Shown here piece by piece: positions 9,241-18,010 of a DNA stretch of 20,591 nucleotides. The notes beneath the pieces are model-generated. The model was not told where the DNA came from. It did no database searches and saw only the letters and a list, made by a program, of their open reading frames with translations. The stretch lies in assembly GCA_034698045.1 (NCBI GenBank), contig JAQGAU010001213.1, forward strand, positions 1-20,591, in the 5' to 3' direction. The number at the start of each line of letters is the position of its first letter. Positions within the stretch are counted from its first letter, which is position 1. The translations under genes and the position numbers were made by a program. Origin of the DNA: Paramacrobiotus richtersi (taxonomy: Eukaryota > Tardigrada > Eutardigrada > Parachela > Macrobiotidae).

Positions 9241-10125
9241 ATCTGAGTGCCATCGAAGAGGCGTCTGTTTTCTTGTAAATTCAGCAGTAAGTTAAAAGTG
9301 GCTTATGTGGTGCATCAGGTTACGACCACAATATATAATACTTTTTTGGCAAATGTAAAATCAGGCCAAACCACCAATAGATCAGGATACGTTTTGATAT
9401 CAACATTCGTAGTTGGGATGCAAGGGATGATCTTTTGCAGCCTTAGTACTGGTAGTACTTTCTAGAATAAATCGTAAACAGCTACAATGACCACCAGGGA
9501 CAAATGCAGATCTTATGTAAAATCGGATACAAGCACGTTTCTGCCGTGCATGGTTTTGTTAAAACAAATCACAAGTTTTCTTTTTGCTGTTCGGTGTATG
9601 TACTCTAATACCATTAATTTAGTAAATTTGTCTGGTTAACTTCGTTCGAAATCTTCCCTTACTGTATTCAGGTTGAAGATCAACGAAAAACTATTACAAT
9701 GTTTTTGGTTATTCTTACTGGTTTATTATGCATGTAGCCTCAGTGTAGCCAATCTGGTCGGCGCTGTTTGCCACTTTTCGAACTGCATATTCGGAGCGTA
9801 CATGCATCTGCCGGGTGAAAGATGCCGATTCTAAATTTGTCAGGGATCAGAAATTGTGATGAGGTCTTACTGTGATTTCCGATGCGCCTACTTCCTACGA
9901 AAGGTCACACGGAACATATAGCTAAAATATTCAACTTCGAGATACAAGATAATGTCAGATAATATAATAATGATAATCTGTACAAGAAACATAATAAATT
10001 CGAGATAAATGTTTCAACATACAGCACTGCGCAACCAGTTACAAACCAGATAATCGCGTACATGTGCAAAACATTGTACCAGGCCTCTATGCATGCAGGT
10101 ATCGAACGGGGAACCATGGAACGAA
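9241..10125. other. Non-coding spacer between C and psi-D
   Basis: Bases 9610-9770 resemble 3910-4022, showing shared duplication history. Small frames of 72-74 codons occur on both strands but carry no motif, and those near 10014-10125 are frameshift extensions of psi-D. No gene is supported. Confidence 0.5.
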
Positions 10126-10581
10126 TCAAAAGCTTGCCTGGCAGCCCATGAACAAGATGGGTTATGTCGAATGGCGTACAAGAACGGATGGTTAGCGATC
10201 AAATCAATTGGGACTATTGGCGGAGGAAATATCACAGACTTGGTTTCAACCACAATTAAAGCACTCGCTGCAGCAGCTTCCCTACCTTTCTCGTCGACCT
10301 CTGCAAATGTACAATTCTCGCAGCATTCTTGCTGGAAAGCTGCCAATTACAGTATGTCATTTGACGCCGGTCCATTGTGACTAGCAGCAATGAGGTCCAG
10401 CGCGTCGTGTACAGTATGTCCCGGATTCTGCATGGTACCCAAATGTGACACCATCAGTTTCCCCGCGTCAGTGTTTCTGATGCTGCTGCTTTGTAAAGTC
10501 CCAGTAGAACGTTGATGACTTGAAGTCGAATAGGGTCACCGGCTACGCGTGTGTTGTGGGCGTTCAACCTCGGTTAGACGT
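10126..10581 (-). pseudogene. Serpin psi-D, exon 2 deleted
   Basis: Exon 3 (10300-10126) keeps its acceptor and the DHPF-type motif (here [12 protein letters not shown]), but a ~10-bp deletion after RHNPS shifts the frame and destroys the last strand. The hinge reads EKGREAAAASA, so P14 is Arg instead of Thr, which is not compatible with normal loop insertion. At about 10355 the sequence jumps from intron 2 directly into exon 1 at the codons for GPASND, so the rest of exon 1, intron 1 and all of exon 2 are gone. The remaining exon 1 has several further deletions, and the start codon position (10581-10579) reads ACG. It is clearly dead as a serpin gene. It faces the intact LU gene. Confidence 0.9.
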
Positions 10582-10879
10582 GATGTGAAAGGGAAGACAG
10601 AGAATGTTCGGACGTTAACTGCTAGGTTGAAGAAATCCTCAAACTAGCATATCAAATTTTACAGGATGTACAAGGTCTGCTGACCTTGGTGCTGTGAGCG
10701 GTGTGCTAATGTTTCACTGATCTTAATCGCCGACGAACGAAGGGAAATCGACAACCCGCATTGCATGTTTAGTGCAGATGATCATCTTTCAGACACACAG
10801 CGGTTGTTGTGATCAGAAGCTCGTACCTGAAACCAAGCTTTCACTTTTCTGTGTATATTTAGTCCTACCGATCGCCATT
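10582..10879. promoter_or_regulatory. Divergent spacer and LU promoter region
   Basis: About 300 bp separate the dead psi-D start from the LU start codon. The psi-D side keeps serpin 5' UTR and module sequence (CGAACGAAGGGAAATCGACAA near 10735). The LU side contains GTGTATATTTAG at 10850-10861, a weak TATA-like element that would be very close to the ATG. The LU promoter must lie here or overlap the old serpin promoter. Confidence 0.5.
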
Positions 10880-11764
10880 ATGACCCGCCAATTGTTTCTT
10901 GCTGCAGTTTTCGTTCTTTCGTGCATCGGTAATGAGCCAGATGATTCTGACGTCATTTTAAATTTCGGTGCCGGTAAAATTTACACAAAACCACATTGAT
11001 TTTTAGCCGTTGCGGCCGGATGGCGCTGTTTGTCATGTAGCGGGCCGGCCTGCAACAACCCCGACCCAATGACGGACAACAAGGATTGTGGAGCGAAGGA
11101 AACGGTTTGCTATAGGATGTACGGCAGCGTTAATGGCACTGGTCAGTGAACACTTTTATTCTAAGTTTTGCGCTATGCAAACGCTATGCAAACGCCCCTT
11201 ACACAAATCAGAGCCCAAATTAGTACCAAAATCAGCTTTTACTGTCTGATTCGGAAATTCTTGACGAAAATTACGAAAATTCTGATTAAAGTTTAATTAT
11301 ATGTTGTTACATGTGAAGTACTTATACTGTTTATGACATACGGTAATACATTACGTAATACATTACATTACAGCGGAAGCCATTACTCGTGGGTGTGGCA
11401 GAGCTACAACGCCTGGAGCGGACAGAATAGGACCGAACGACTGTTCGACTCTTAGTAAGTTGGATTTTTTAAAATACAGACTTCACTCTGTTTCCGTAGA
11501 GTAAGTAACTGACTCTTGATTGCGTCTTTGCATGGTAATTTCGTTAGCACAATACTGATAGCTGACCAGCTGCTGTCCTGCCACTTCTTCATGTTTGATG
11601 CGTATTTATACAGTTGCCAGGTTATACAATATGCAAATTTAGCGAAATAAAAATGTTACGAACTAATGGCATTTGTACCGAATTATTCTGCAGTGGCTGA
11701 GGGCGTGTCGACTGGTACATTTATATGCAACTGTAACACTAAGGAGCTGTGCAATTCCGCCTGA
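10880..11764 (+). CDS. Secreted Ly6/uPAR (LU, three-finger) domain protein
   Basis: Four exons, 10880-10928, 11007-11141, 11374-11454 and 11694-11764 (stop TGA), encode 111 residues. All introns are phase 1 with sites G|GTAATG, G|GTCAGTG and A|GTAAGT, and acceptors TTTTTAG, ATTACAG and TTCTGCAG. Residues 1-22 form a signal peptide (MTRQLFLAAVFVLSCIG, then small residues before WRC). The mature part holds ten cysteines beginning CLSC and ending ICNCNTKELCN, the ten-cysteine pattern and CN ending of LU domains with five disulfides. An NGT glycosylation sequon is near the end of exon 2. There is no hydrophobic C-terminal tail, so it is predicted to be secreted rather than GPI-anchored. LU proteins act as receptor ligands, modulators or complement/adhesion factors; the role here is unknown. 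It is head to head with psi-D, and a fragmentary copy lies at 3293. Family assignment is by cysteine pattern. Confidence 0.85.
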
Positions 11765-12733
11765 CTCGGCCACATTTTTCATTCCTCACTACTGATATTT
11801 CCGTTATCTTTGCCAATCAGCGTAATTATCTCCTTTGGAGTTTGGACCATCCTGTTGATGAAGTTTGCCACTAGCATGAATTTTACCTGTTAGGTTGTTA
11901 CAAAAACGATCGAGACGCATGGTGGTTTAAGTCTGACAATTTAAATCGTTAAGGGCGCGCAAGTCTGCATATTGTTTTGATTAAACCATGATACGTGCTG
12001 TTCCTCCCTTCACTGGGTGAGATTTCCTGTTCCATTCCTCTTGTGTTCCATGACTCATGTCATAAAATCCGCGAACCGTATAAATATTCTAAAACGATCA
12101 AAATTTGCATTGCTGGTCAACTACAGTCTTCATTTTAAACACGGCGACTTTATCCTTTATGCATCTTTTACGTGTTCTTCTCAGTTATACTTGTAATGAC
12201 CATAAAGACTTCGTATACGTATGAGAACAATACATCTGGTGATGGAGTTGATTGTGTTTATGGAATGACCCTAGCTGTCATGTAAAATTTCTTACTTAGA
12301 AAGACCGAATGCAGATAAGATCTGTGTAAAAATAAATGGAAGAAATCCTGTTTATTGAGTAGTGTCATTGGAGGTTCATCGGTTGGTGGGAACTGCTGCT
12401 ATACGCACCGTCGAAGCAGTCCACAATGCAAGGGAATGTACAGCCCAGAACGTCCCGGCTCGTCCCGGTGGAAATGCGCAAATTACTGTATTAATTAATT
12501 GGAAATGCGCAACCGAATGAATTACCTGCAAATGCAAACCCGACCGGAACGGTTTCGTTCAGTTTTCTACAGTTTCATGTGGGAATTCAGAGTACGCGAT
12601 AACTTAAGTCAATGTTACGCCGCACCGCAACGTGTGAAGAACTAATGATCTTGTTTTTTTCAGAGAAGCTGTTGAAGTTCGGCTTATGCGACCGGCAAAA
12701 AAAACCTTGAGGTCTCGCTATCTTACAGTACTC
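11765..12733. other. LU 3' region and spacer before serpin E
   Basis: Candidate plus-strand poly(A) signals for the LU gene are ATTAAA at 11980-11985 and AATAAA at 12331-12336. A 12-bp direct repeat, GGAAATGCGCAA, occurs near 12470 and again near 12500. From about 12625 the sequence resembles 19635-19680 beyond serpin F (GTGTGAAGAACTAA, then a pyrimidine run, CAG and GAGAAGCT), so this flank was duplicated with the serpins. No further coding exon is supported. Confidence 0.5.
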
Positions 12734-12739
12734 TTTATT
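12734..12739 (-). terminator. Poly(A) signal of serpin E
   Basis: Minus-strand AATAAA lies about 80 bp beyond the serpin E stop, in a flank similar to those of C and F. Confidence 0.65.
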
Positions 12740-12816
12740 CAAACAATCCACGTAAGCTTTTTAATTGCTATAACCGCCCACGCATGCAGTTATGCCCAGC
12801 GCAGCATGCGAGTGGT

Positions 12817-15039
12817 TCAAAAACTTTCCTGACGGCCCATGAACAGAATCGCTTTAGAGGGATTATGTCGGAGGGCATACAAGAAAGGATGGTCAACGAT
12901 GAACTCAGCTGGAGGTGGGCCAGCAGAAATGGCTCCTGACACGAACAGCGCACTTGCCCCAGCGGCTTCTGTGCCTTTTTCATCAACCTCTGAAAGTATA
13001 CGATTCCACTGAACGCATGAGCACTTGTTATACGGACAGTTTTGCAGAGAAGACATACTAACCAATGAATGTTTTATGGAATCCCTGATCAATTTTTACT
13101 CGGCCACCGTTGACGATTCCACTGAGGTCAGCATCATCCATAAACATATCCTTGATCCCAATTTTCTCGAGCAAAGACTTCAAGTCAAACGTACTTTCGA
13201 CGCGGAATTTTGGCAGTCGTAGAGTCACCGAGTAAGTCTCAGCTCGCTCCGCCAGCGATGCCATCGCCGTCGTTGTTAACGCTTTTTCCAGTGCTCGAAG
13301 ACCAGCCTTTTGTTTCGGTAGATAAATCAACATTGTTGCTTCGTTCCCCACGTAAGGTAGTTCTAGGTACTGTACATCCAGTTTACTATCGGCTGCGTAC
13401 GCCAATTCGTCCTCTTTCTGCATCATGCGCACTGGCACTGTTCTGCCATTCAGTAAGGTGAACTTGGAATCAATTGTATTGGACTCTTTGAAAGCGTCCA
13501 ACCAAGAAGCTTTAAAGTAGATAGCGTTGGCCAGTACTGCTTTAGTGTTGTTAGTAATCGCACCAGGAGGAAGCAGATCCTTTATTTTGCCACCGGTCTG
13601 CTGCTCCACCCAGCGGTTGATATCTGCACGGGATCCTTCGCTATTTTTCCCGAAGTCCTTTCTCTCAACGGATGCCTTTAGCTTTGTACTGACTGTTGTG
13701 GCATAGTCCGCCTTGAGGTCTAGTTCTTTGCGAACAAATATCTGTAAAGCAAAAAAGAAAATGTACTTGTACAGCCTCTTGTCCATTCGTCCCTGTATGG
13801 CAGTCGCGTAAGACATGTACTGTGCTACTGGCGAAATCCACTAAAGGTTTGTGAACCAAAGAAACTCTTTAACGCAAACGCGATAGCCAATGAACGAATG
13901 GTCTAGATACACAGCACGAATTAAACCTGAATGTATCCGCTGATATCGTCCGGACAAAGATAAGCATCCGGACGTTTTTCCCCTGAGACTACATATATAT
14001 TAGAACACCTTGTGGTAGGCCCGTAGCTTTGTCTGAAATCAATTTGTCCCCACCATGCGGTTCTCGATTGCCCACCCTTAGGCGTCAGGCCTCATCCGGA
14101 CACCTTATCCCAAACTGTGCATGCCTGTAAGCCAGGCACTGTCCCCAAACTGTTAGCCGGACCTTATTTGCGTAACCGCTACTGCGCAATTCTATTATTC
14201 TATTATCACTGGGGATTATTTTCGCTACTGCGTCTGGCTCGTCGGACACGCTAGGGACTAGTGTCTCGTTTACGGAACACTTGGGAGTACTAGCCGGCTA
14301 ACAAAAGAATATGGGGAGTAGTGTCCGGCTTACAAAACATTCTGGGAAAGGTGGCATGATGAGACGGAACGCCTAAAGGCAATCTGGTAATCGAAAAATT
14401 TCCGGTGAGCACAAGTGCCCAACTGTCGATGGACGGAACTTGTGCTTCCTGGACGGCTTTACAGCCTTGCGGAAAAAGTATCCGCCGGACGCTGTCCAGA
14501 AGGTCTTAGGTGTCAACCTGTCACATCTGTACTTCAATGTACAAGAGTGGAGCATATAGTATAAGGTAGTACAGTAAAACAATCAGTAGGTACAGAAACG
14601 CTTGTTACGCAATGATTACCCCGTTGGCTAAAGTCAGCTGCATTTTGTCTCCGCCCAGGGCCATTGGCCAGCCAGAAGAAAACTGAAATTCGGGCGTCTT
14701 AGTCTGGACAGTGTTGTTTGCCGTGTTGGACATCTTCGTATCGTCCATGAGACGGCTAAAAGCGTTGACAATAGCATCATTCGACGCCGGTCCCTTTTTA
14801 CTGGCTGCCGTGAAGTCCAGGGCCGTGTACAAGTTGTCCCGGGTTCTGCCCTTCGCCCCCAGAAACACCAGCATGGTACAGTAGATGATACTCAAAGGTG
14901 ACAACATCAGGTTCCCCGTCGGTGTTGCGGTTGCTGCAGCATTGTACAGCCCCAGTGAGACGTTGCTGATGGCGGGTGTTAAGTCGAAAGTGGACCCCGC
15001 CTGCACGGATCCCAAGAGCGCTCGATCGCGGCTAGACAT
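12817..15039 (-). CDS. Serpin E, intact three-exon serine protease inhibitor
   Basis: Exons are 15039-14620, 13741-13063 and 12989-12817, giving 423 residues. The start MSSRDRALLG is chosen by alignment with A-C; an ATG 19 codons upstream falls in shared 5' UTR. Donors are GGG|GTAATC and ATTG|GTTAGT. Motifs are [25 protein letters not shown] at about 212, LPKF at 316, ADLSGI, and [20 protein letters not shown]. The hinge is EKGTEAAGASA. The bait LFVSGAISAGPPPAEF is of the short class shared with F and near the usual serpin loop length; predicted P1 is Ala or Ile, pointing to elastase-like targets. The loop after helix D (VQTKTPEFQFSSGWPMALGG) is unlike A and C. Intron 1 is enlarged (878 bp against about 310-330 in A and C). 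No signal peptide is seen. An intact serpin 5' flank and a plus-strand secreted-peptide candidate lie beyond it. Confidence 0.9.
13742..14619 (-). other. Enlarged intron 1 of serpin E with insertion-like DNA
   Basis: The part at about 14225-14355 and the donor-proximal part after about 14505 align with serpin C intron 1 (8120-8380), sharing blocks such as TGTCCGGCTTACA, GGGGAGT, AACCTGTCA and GTACAAGAGTG. Between them, 14355-14505 is absent from C and contains a perfect 9-bp inverted repeat (14408-14416 with 14438-14446). The acceptor side, about 13760-14220, is also extra and carries repeated ATCCGGAC and CCAAACTG words. No terminal repeats or target duplications clear enough to name an element were found. 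Confidence 0.5.
14408..14446. repeat. 9-bp hairpin in serpin E intron 1
   Basis: AGCACAAGT at 14408-14416 is the exact reverse complement of ACTTGTGCT at 14438-14446, with a 21-base loop. It lies inside the segment that serpin C intron 1 lacks and could be the core of a small inserted element. Confidence 0.6.
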
Positions 15040-15410
15040 GTCATGAAAGGCAACGGGAAAACTTCGGTCGAAGAAATTCTCCAACTGGGGTGTCAAAGCT
15101 TACAACTGAAAATACAGTTGCTGTAATATTATACCGATCAGCTGTAAGTCTGCTGTCTTCACCCATGCCTGCTTATTCTCATGCCGTAGGCTGTAGCACG
15201 GTGGGCATATGTTTCGTATGTTTGGATGACTAACGAAAGGAGAGTCGATAAACCTGATTCCATATCGTGTAGATTACCATCTGCAGACAGACAATCTAGC
15301 TTTTTTGTGATGAGCAGTTTGTACCTCGTATTAAATAACATTCCTTCGTGAGAAGCCTCGCATTGGGGAAACATGTCTGTGATAGCACGTCGGTCTCGAG
15401 GTAACAGTTG
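15040..15410 (-). promoter_or_regulatory. Serpin E 5' flank module
   Basis: It contains the conserved 5' UTR, a partly preserved palindrome (ACCGATCAGCTG near 15142), TAATATTATACC, the GATGACTAACGAAAGGAG block at 15225 and GATGAGCAGTTTGTACC at 15310. It matches the orphan module at 3432-3760 most closely. Confidence 0.45.
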
Positions 15411-15436
15411 AATAACCAGAAACTACGACCGTACCG

Positions 15437-15443
15437 TATAAAT
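15437..15443 (+). promoter_or_regulatory. TATAAAT box, plus strand
   Basis: A consensus TATAAAT lies 69 bp before the ATG at 15512, the right distance for a short 5' UTR. The orphan flank copy has the related CCGTATTGATCGG at about 3791 without a TATA sequence. It could serve the signal-peptide exon below, divergently from serpin E. Confidence 0.4.
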
Positions 15444-15511
15444 CGGTTTGCTGTTGATGTTAGTTGTTGCTTACTTCCTTCGTAGAGTAGTGAAGCCGCT
15501 CGCTAGTAATT

Positions 15512-15661
15512 ATGAGAACAATTACATCGATTACGCTATTTACAATATCAATTGTTCTACCGGTTGAAGGATGCCATATCATGCAAAACACTGCTGCTAT
15601 GGTTGCTTACGAATATCATGTTCAGCACTCCGCGTACGTACTAAATTTTGTAATACCTTGA
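15512..15661 (+). CDS. Candidate first exon of a secreted protein (49 codons if unspliced)
   Basis: The frame begins MRTITSITLFTISIVLPVEG, a plausible signal peptide with a hydrophobic core, followed by CHIMQNTAAMV and a stop at 15659-15661. A GTACGTAC donor-like sequence lies at about 15634, so it may be exon 1 of a spliced gene. A possible small downstream exon after TACTTCAG (15780) is too short and motif-free to support. The position, head to head with serpin E as the LU gene is with psi-D, suggests another divergent secreted partner, but the leader sequence is not LU-like and no cysteine exons were found. Chance remains possible. Confidence 0.3.
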   Translation: MRTITSITLFTISIVLPVEGCHIMQNTAAMVAYEYHVQHSAYVLNFVIP

Positions 15662-17900
15662 AGGTCAACTGTACCTCAAAGTGTTAACTGTGACATGTAC
15701 GTATTGAGCCGCTATTGTTTCCACTCACGTTTTGCAACTTATGTTGATCGATCAGGTCACGGCATACTAATCTACTTCAGGTTGTGTAGTCATGTATGTG
15801 CACGGTAATGCATGTTTGTCGATGGAAGGAAAACAACCAACACCTGCGTAAATTGTAAAAAGCAAAACATTTCAGCTGTGTAAAAAGATTTTAGCAACAA
15901 TTAACGCTGCCGCACAAAAAAACCGCTATGAGTTTTGTAACGTTATATGTTAAAACGTTCTGTCAAAATGTTCTGAAACTATGTGTGTTAATTACAGTAT
16001 TGCGTATTATAACTCTTCATCCTCAATCCCGAAAAAGTTTGGCAACAGTTTACATTTGAACCAATGGGCCTAAAAACCCACAATATAGCTAAAAAAATTC
16101 GTCTTTGCTGGGATTAGGGCCAGTTGTGCTTTTGATTTCCAATTTTCGAGAATCAAAATTGTTAGTCAAATTAAACGATTTTTGGATCGTTGCCATGTAC
16201 TAATTTGGTACATTGTTGTTCAACACGTTCTACTACACTTTGTACTAACTACTTTACTTTTCAATGCAGTTTGTACTGCATGGTAATACCTTTTAACAAT
16301 ATTAATATGTCTGTACTACACCCTGTACTAGTTCTGCAGTTTAGAACTGATGTTTTATTGGGCAAGAGCCGCCGACAGAAAATCAAGTGCGAAAGCACAT
16401 ACAGAAACAACTACAAGGTAAAATTTCAAATGCCAAAGAAACATCCAGGATCTCGACCTCGATTAGTTTAGAACTGTATTGTATGGCGTTGCACTACGCG
16501 TTGTATTAGCACTCTGCTTTATACTGCAGTAAATACTCATAATTTTTATTTGGCAACAGTACTCATAATTGCATCGGAAGTGAGATGGTGGTAGTTTTTC
16601 CAGTTTATTTTTCTAATTTAAAAGTTTTAGTTTTAAAAGCAGTTTTTTCCATTTTTGCTGGAAATGTTTCGTAGTTTTTTGTGGGGCGAAAACACGGAGT
16701 GCTGCATAGGCAAGATGATAATAATCACGACGCGCGTTAATTAGTTAAAAGTGTTAATAAGTGTTAAGAGATAAGCAAAGTGCAAAATAAAAACTAAAAT
16801 TGCTGTAAACTGTAAAGATTTCAAAGGACAATAAAACCAAAATTATGTTTAAACTGAAGTCGGAGCAAAAGGTACAATTTTTCGAAGAAACGGTAATTGC
16901 TGCTGTTAAAAGCATAAGCTGTCACAAAATTCAGCCTTTACTGCATTCAGCCTATAAATCACAAACGAAAGAACGTCAGAATTAAAATTCTGCAACAGAT
17001 CTATGGATACGTGCTCATATCGAATAAACGTAGCCGTATTAGCGCGATCAGATAACTTATTGTTTACGGCGTTGTCAAATAAATGAGTGCTACACGTGGC
17101 GAGGTCACGAAATGGTAATCACAAACTGATTACGGTCCTATACAATGCAACAAACAGGAAGAAACAGTCATGTTTGTTCCGCAGTACTAGAGACGGGTGT
17201 CGTTCTCTGCAGCAATGCTGCCAAGATCTTTCACGATTTTTTGGCTGATCGTTTCCGGTGCGCTGTGACCGTGGGTATGATGCCACGATAAAGCGCAGCT
17301 GTTCTTAGGAATACAGAACATTTGCCATTATTGTTTTGGCACAACGTAATAAAATCGCGCACTCTACGGCGCAGCTCTGCTTTGTTGCAAAGTTATCTAC
17401 ATAGATCCTTTGTTTTTATGTTTTACGTATTGTAATCTGTTGTATCACAGTACAGCAAGGCTGCACGGACATCCGTCCAACCGGAAGAAACATAATCTGC
17501 AAGACAACAGCGAATCTAATGTCACGATCGATGTTAAATCTGAGGGAAACATTTGTACTGTCAGAGGCAGAGAGTTCAGGCAGAGATAAAGCCAAGTATT
17601 ATTTAAAGATAAACGTAAACCTGCAAACGAAATGAATGTTGCCAAAGGTAAAACTAACAGTGCAACTTAAAATAAAACTTGAATCAAAACAAAAGGTAAA
17701 ATTTCGCAAAAGGAAGCCGATGGTATCTGTCAAAGGCGAACGCTTGCAAGTAATTCTCGAATGCTTTCATTGGGTTTTTCATTCTGTTGTTGTTCTATGG
17801 TCATTCTGTTAATTGTTTCGCGACTTCCCCACTTGTGCACATTTGTGGGATAACGCCATAACTAGTAAGCCCATAAATAGAACAAGAAGCAAGAACACGA
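15662..17900. other. Gene-poor AT-rich region
   Basis: Scattered frames of up to 93 codons (for example 16190-16471 on the plus strand and 17445-17645 on the minus strand) lack recognisable motifs. Near 16505-16570 an 11-bp word, TACTCATAATT, is repeated in tandem. Minus-strand frames around 17220-17390 are open for about 50 codons and rich in Arg/Lys but are not recognised. No serpin, LU or transposase signature was seen. Confidence 0.5.
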
Positions 17901-17914
17901 AAACTGCAAGCCTG

Positions 17915-17931
17915 GCGACGCGGAGCGTCGC
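17915..17931. repeat. Perfect 7-bp GC hairpin
   Basis: GCGACGC (17915-17921) and GCGTCGC (17925-17931) form a perfect stem around a GGA loop. It stands out in otherwise AT-rich DNA, and a 34-bp tandem duplication begins immediately beside it. There is no T-run to suggest a polymerase III end. Confidence 0.6.
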
Positions 17932-17933
17932 TG

Positions 17934-18001
17934 TGGCTTGTAATGTATATGGTGGGCATATGGTATATGGCTTGTAGCGCATATGGTGGGCATGCGTTGC
18001 G
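17934..18001. repeat. 34-bp direct tandem duplication
   Basis: TGGCTTGTA...ATATGGTGGGCAT occurs at 17934 and again at 17968 with only a few differences, giving two copies of a 34-bp unit. Confidence 0.65.
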
Positions 18002-18010
18002 CACTATACA

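Noticed and set aside
11643..11653. AATAAA in LU intron 3 as the gene's poly(A) signal
   Set aside because: It precedes exon 4, which carries the last cysteines, the CN ending and the in-frame stop and has a good acceptor.
10880..11764. Interpretation of the three-finger gene as a venom toxin
   Set aside because: The cysteine pattern fits the broad LU family, most of whose members are not toxins. Nothing in the window points to a venomous animal or venom-type expression.
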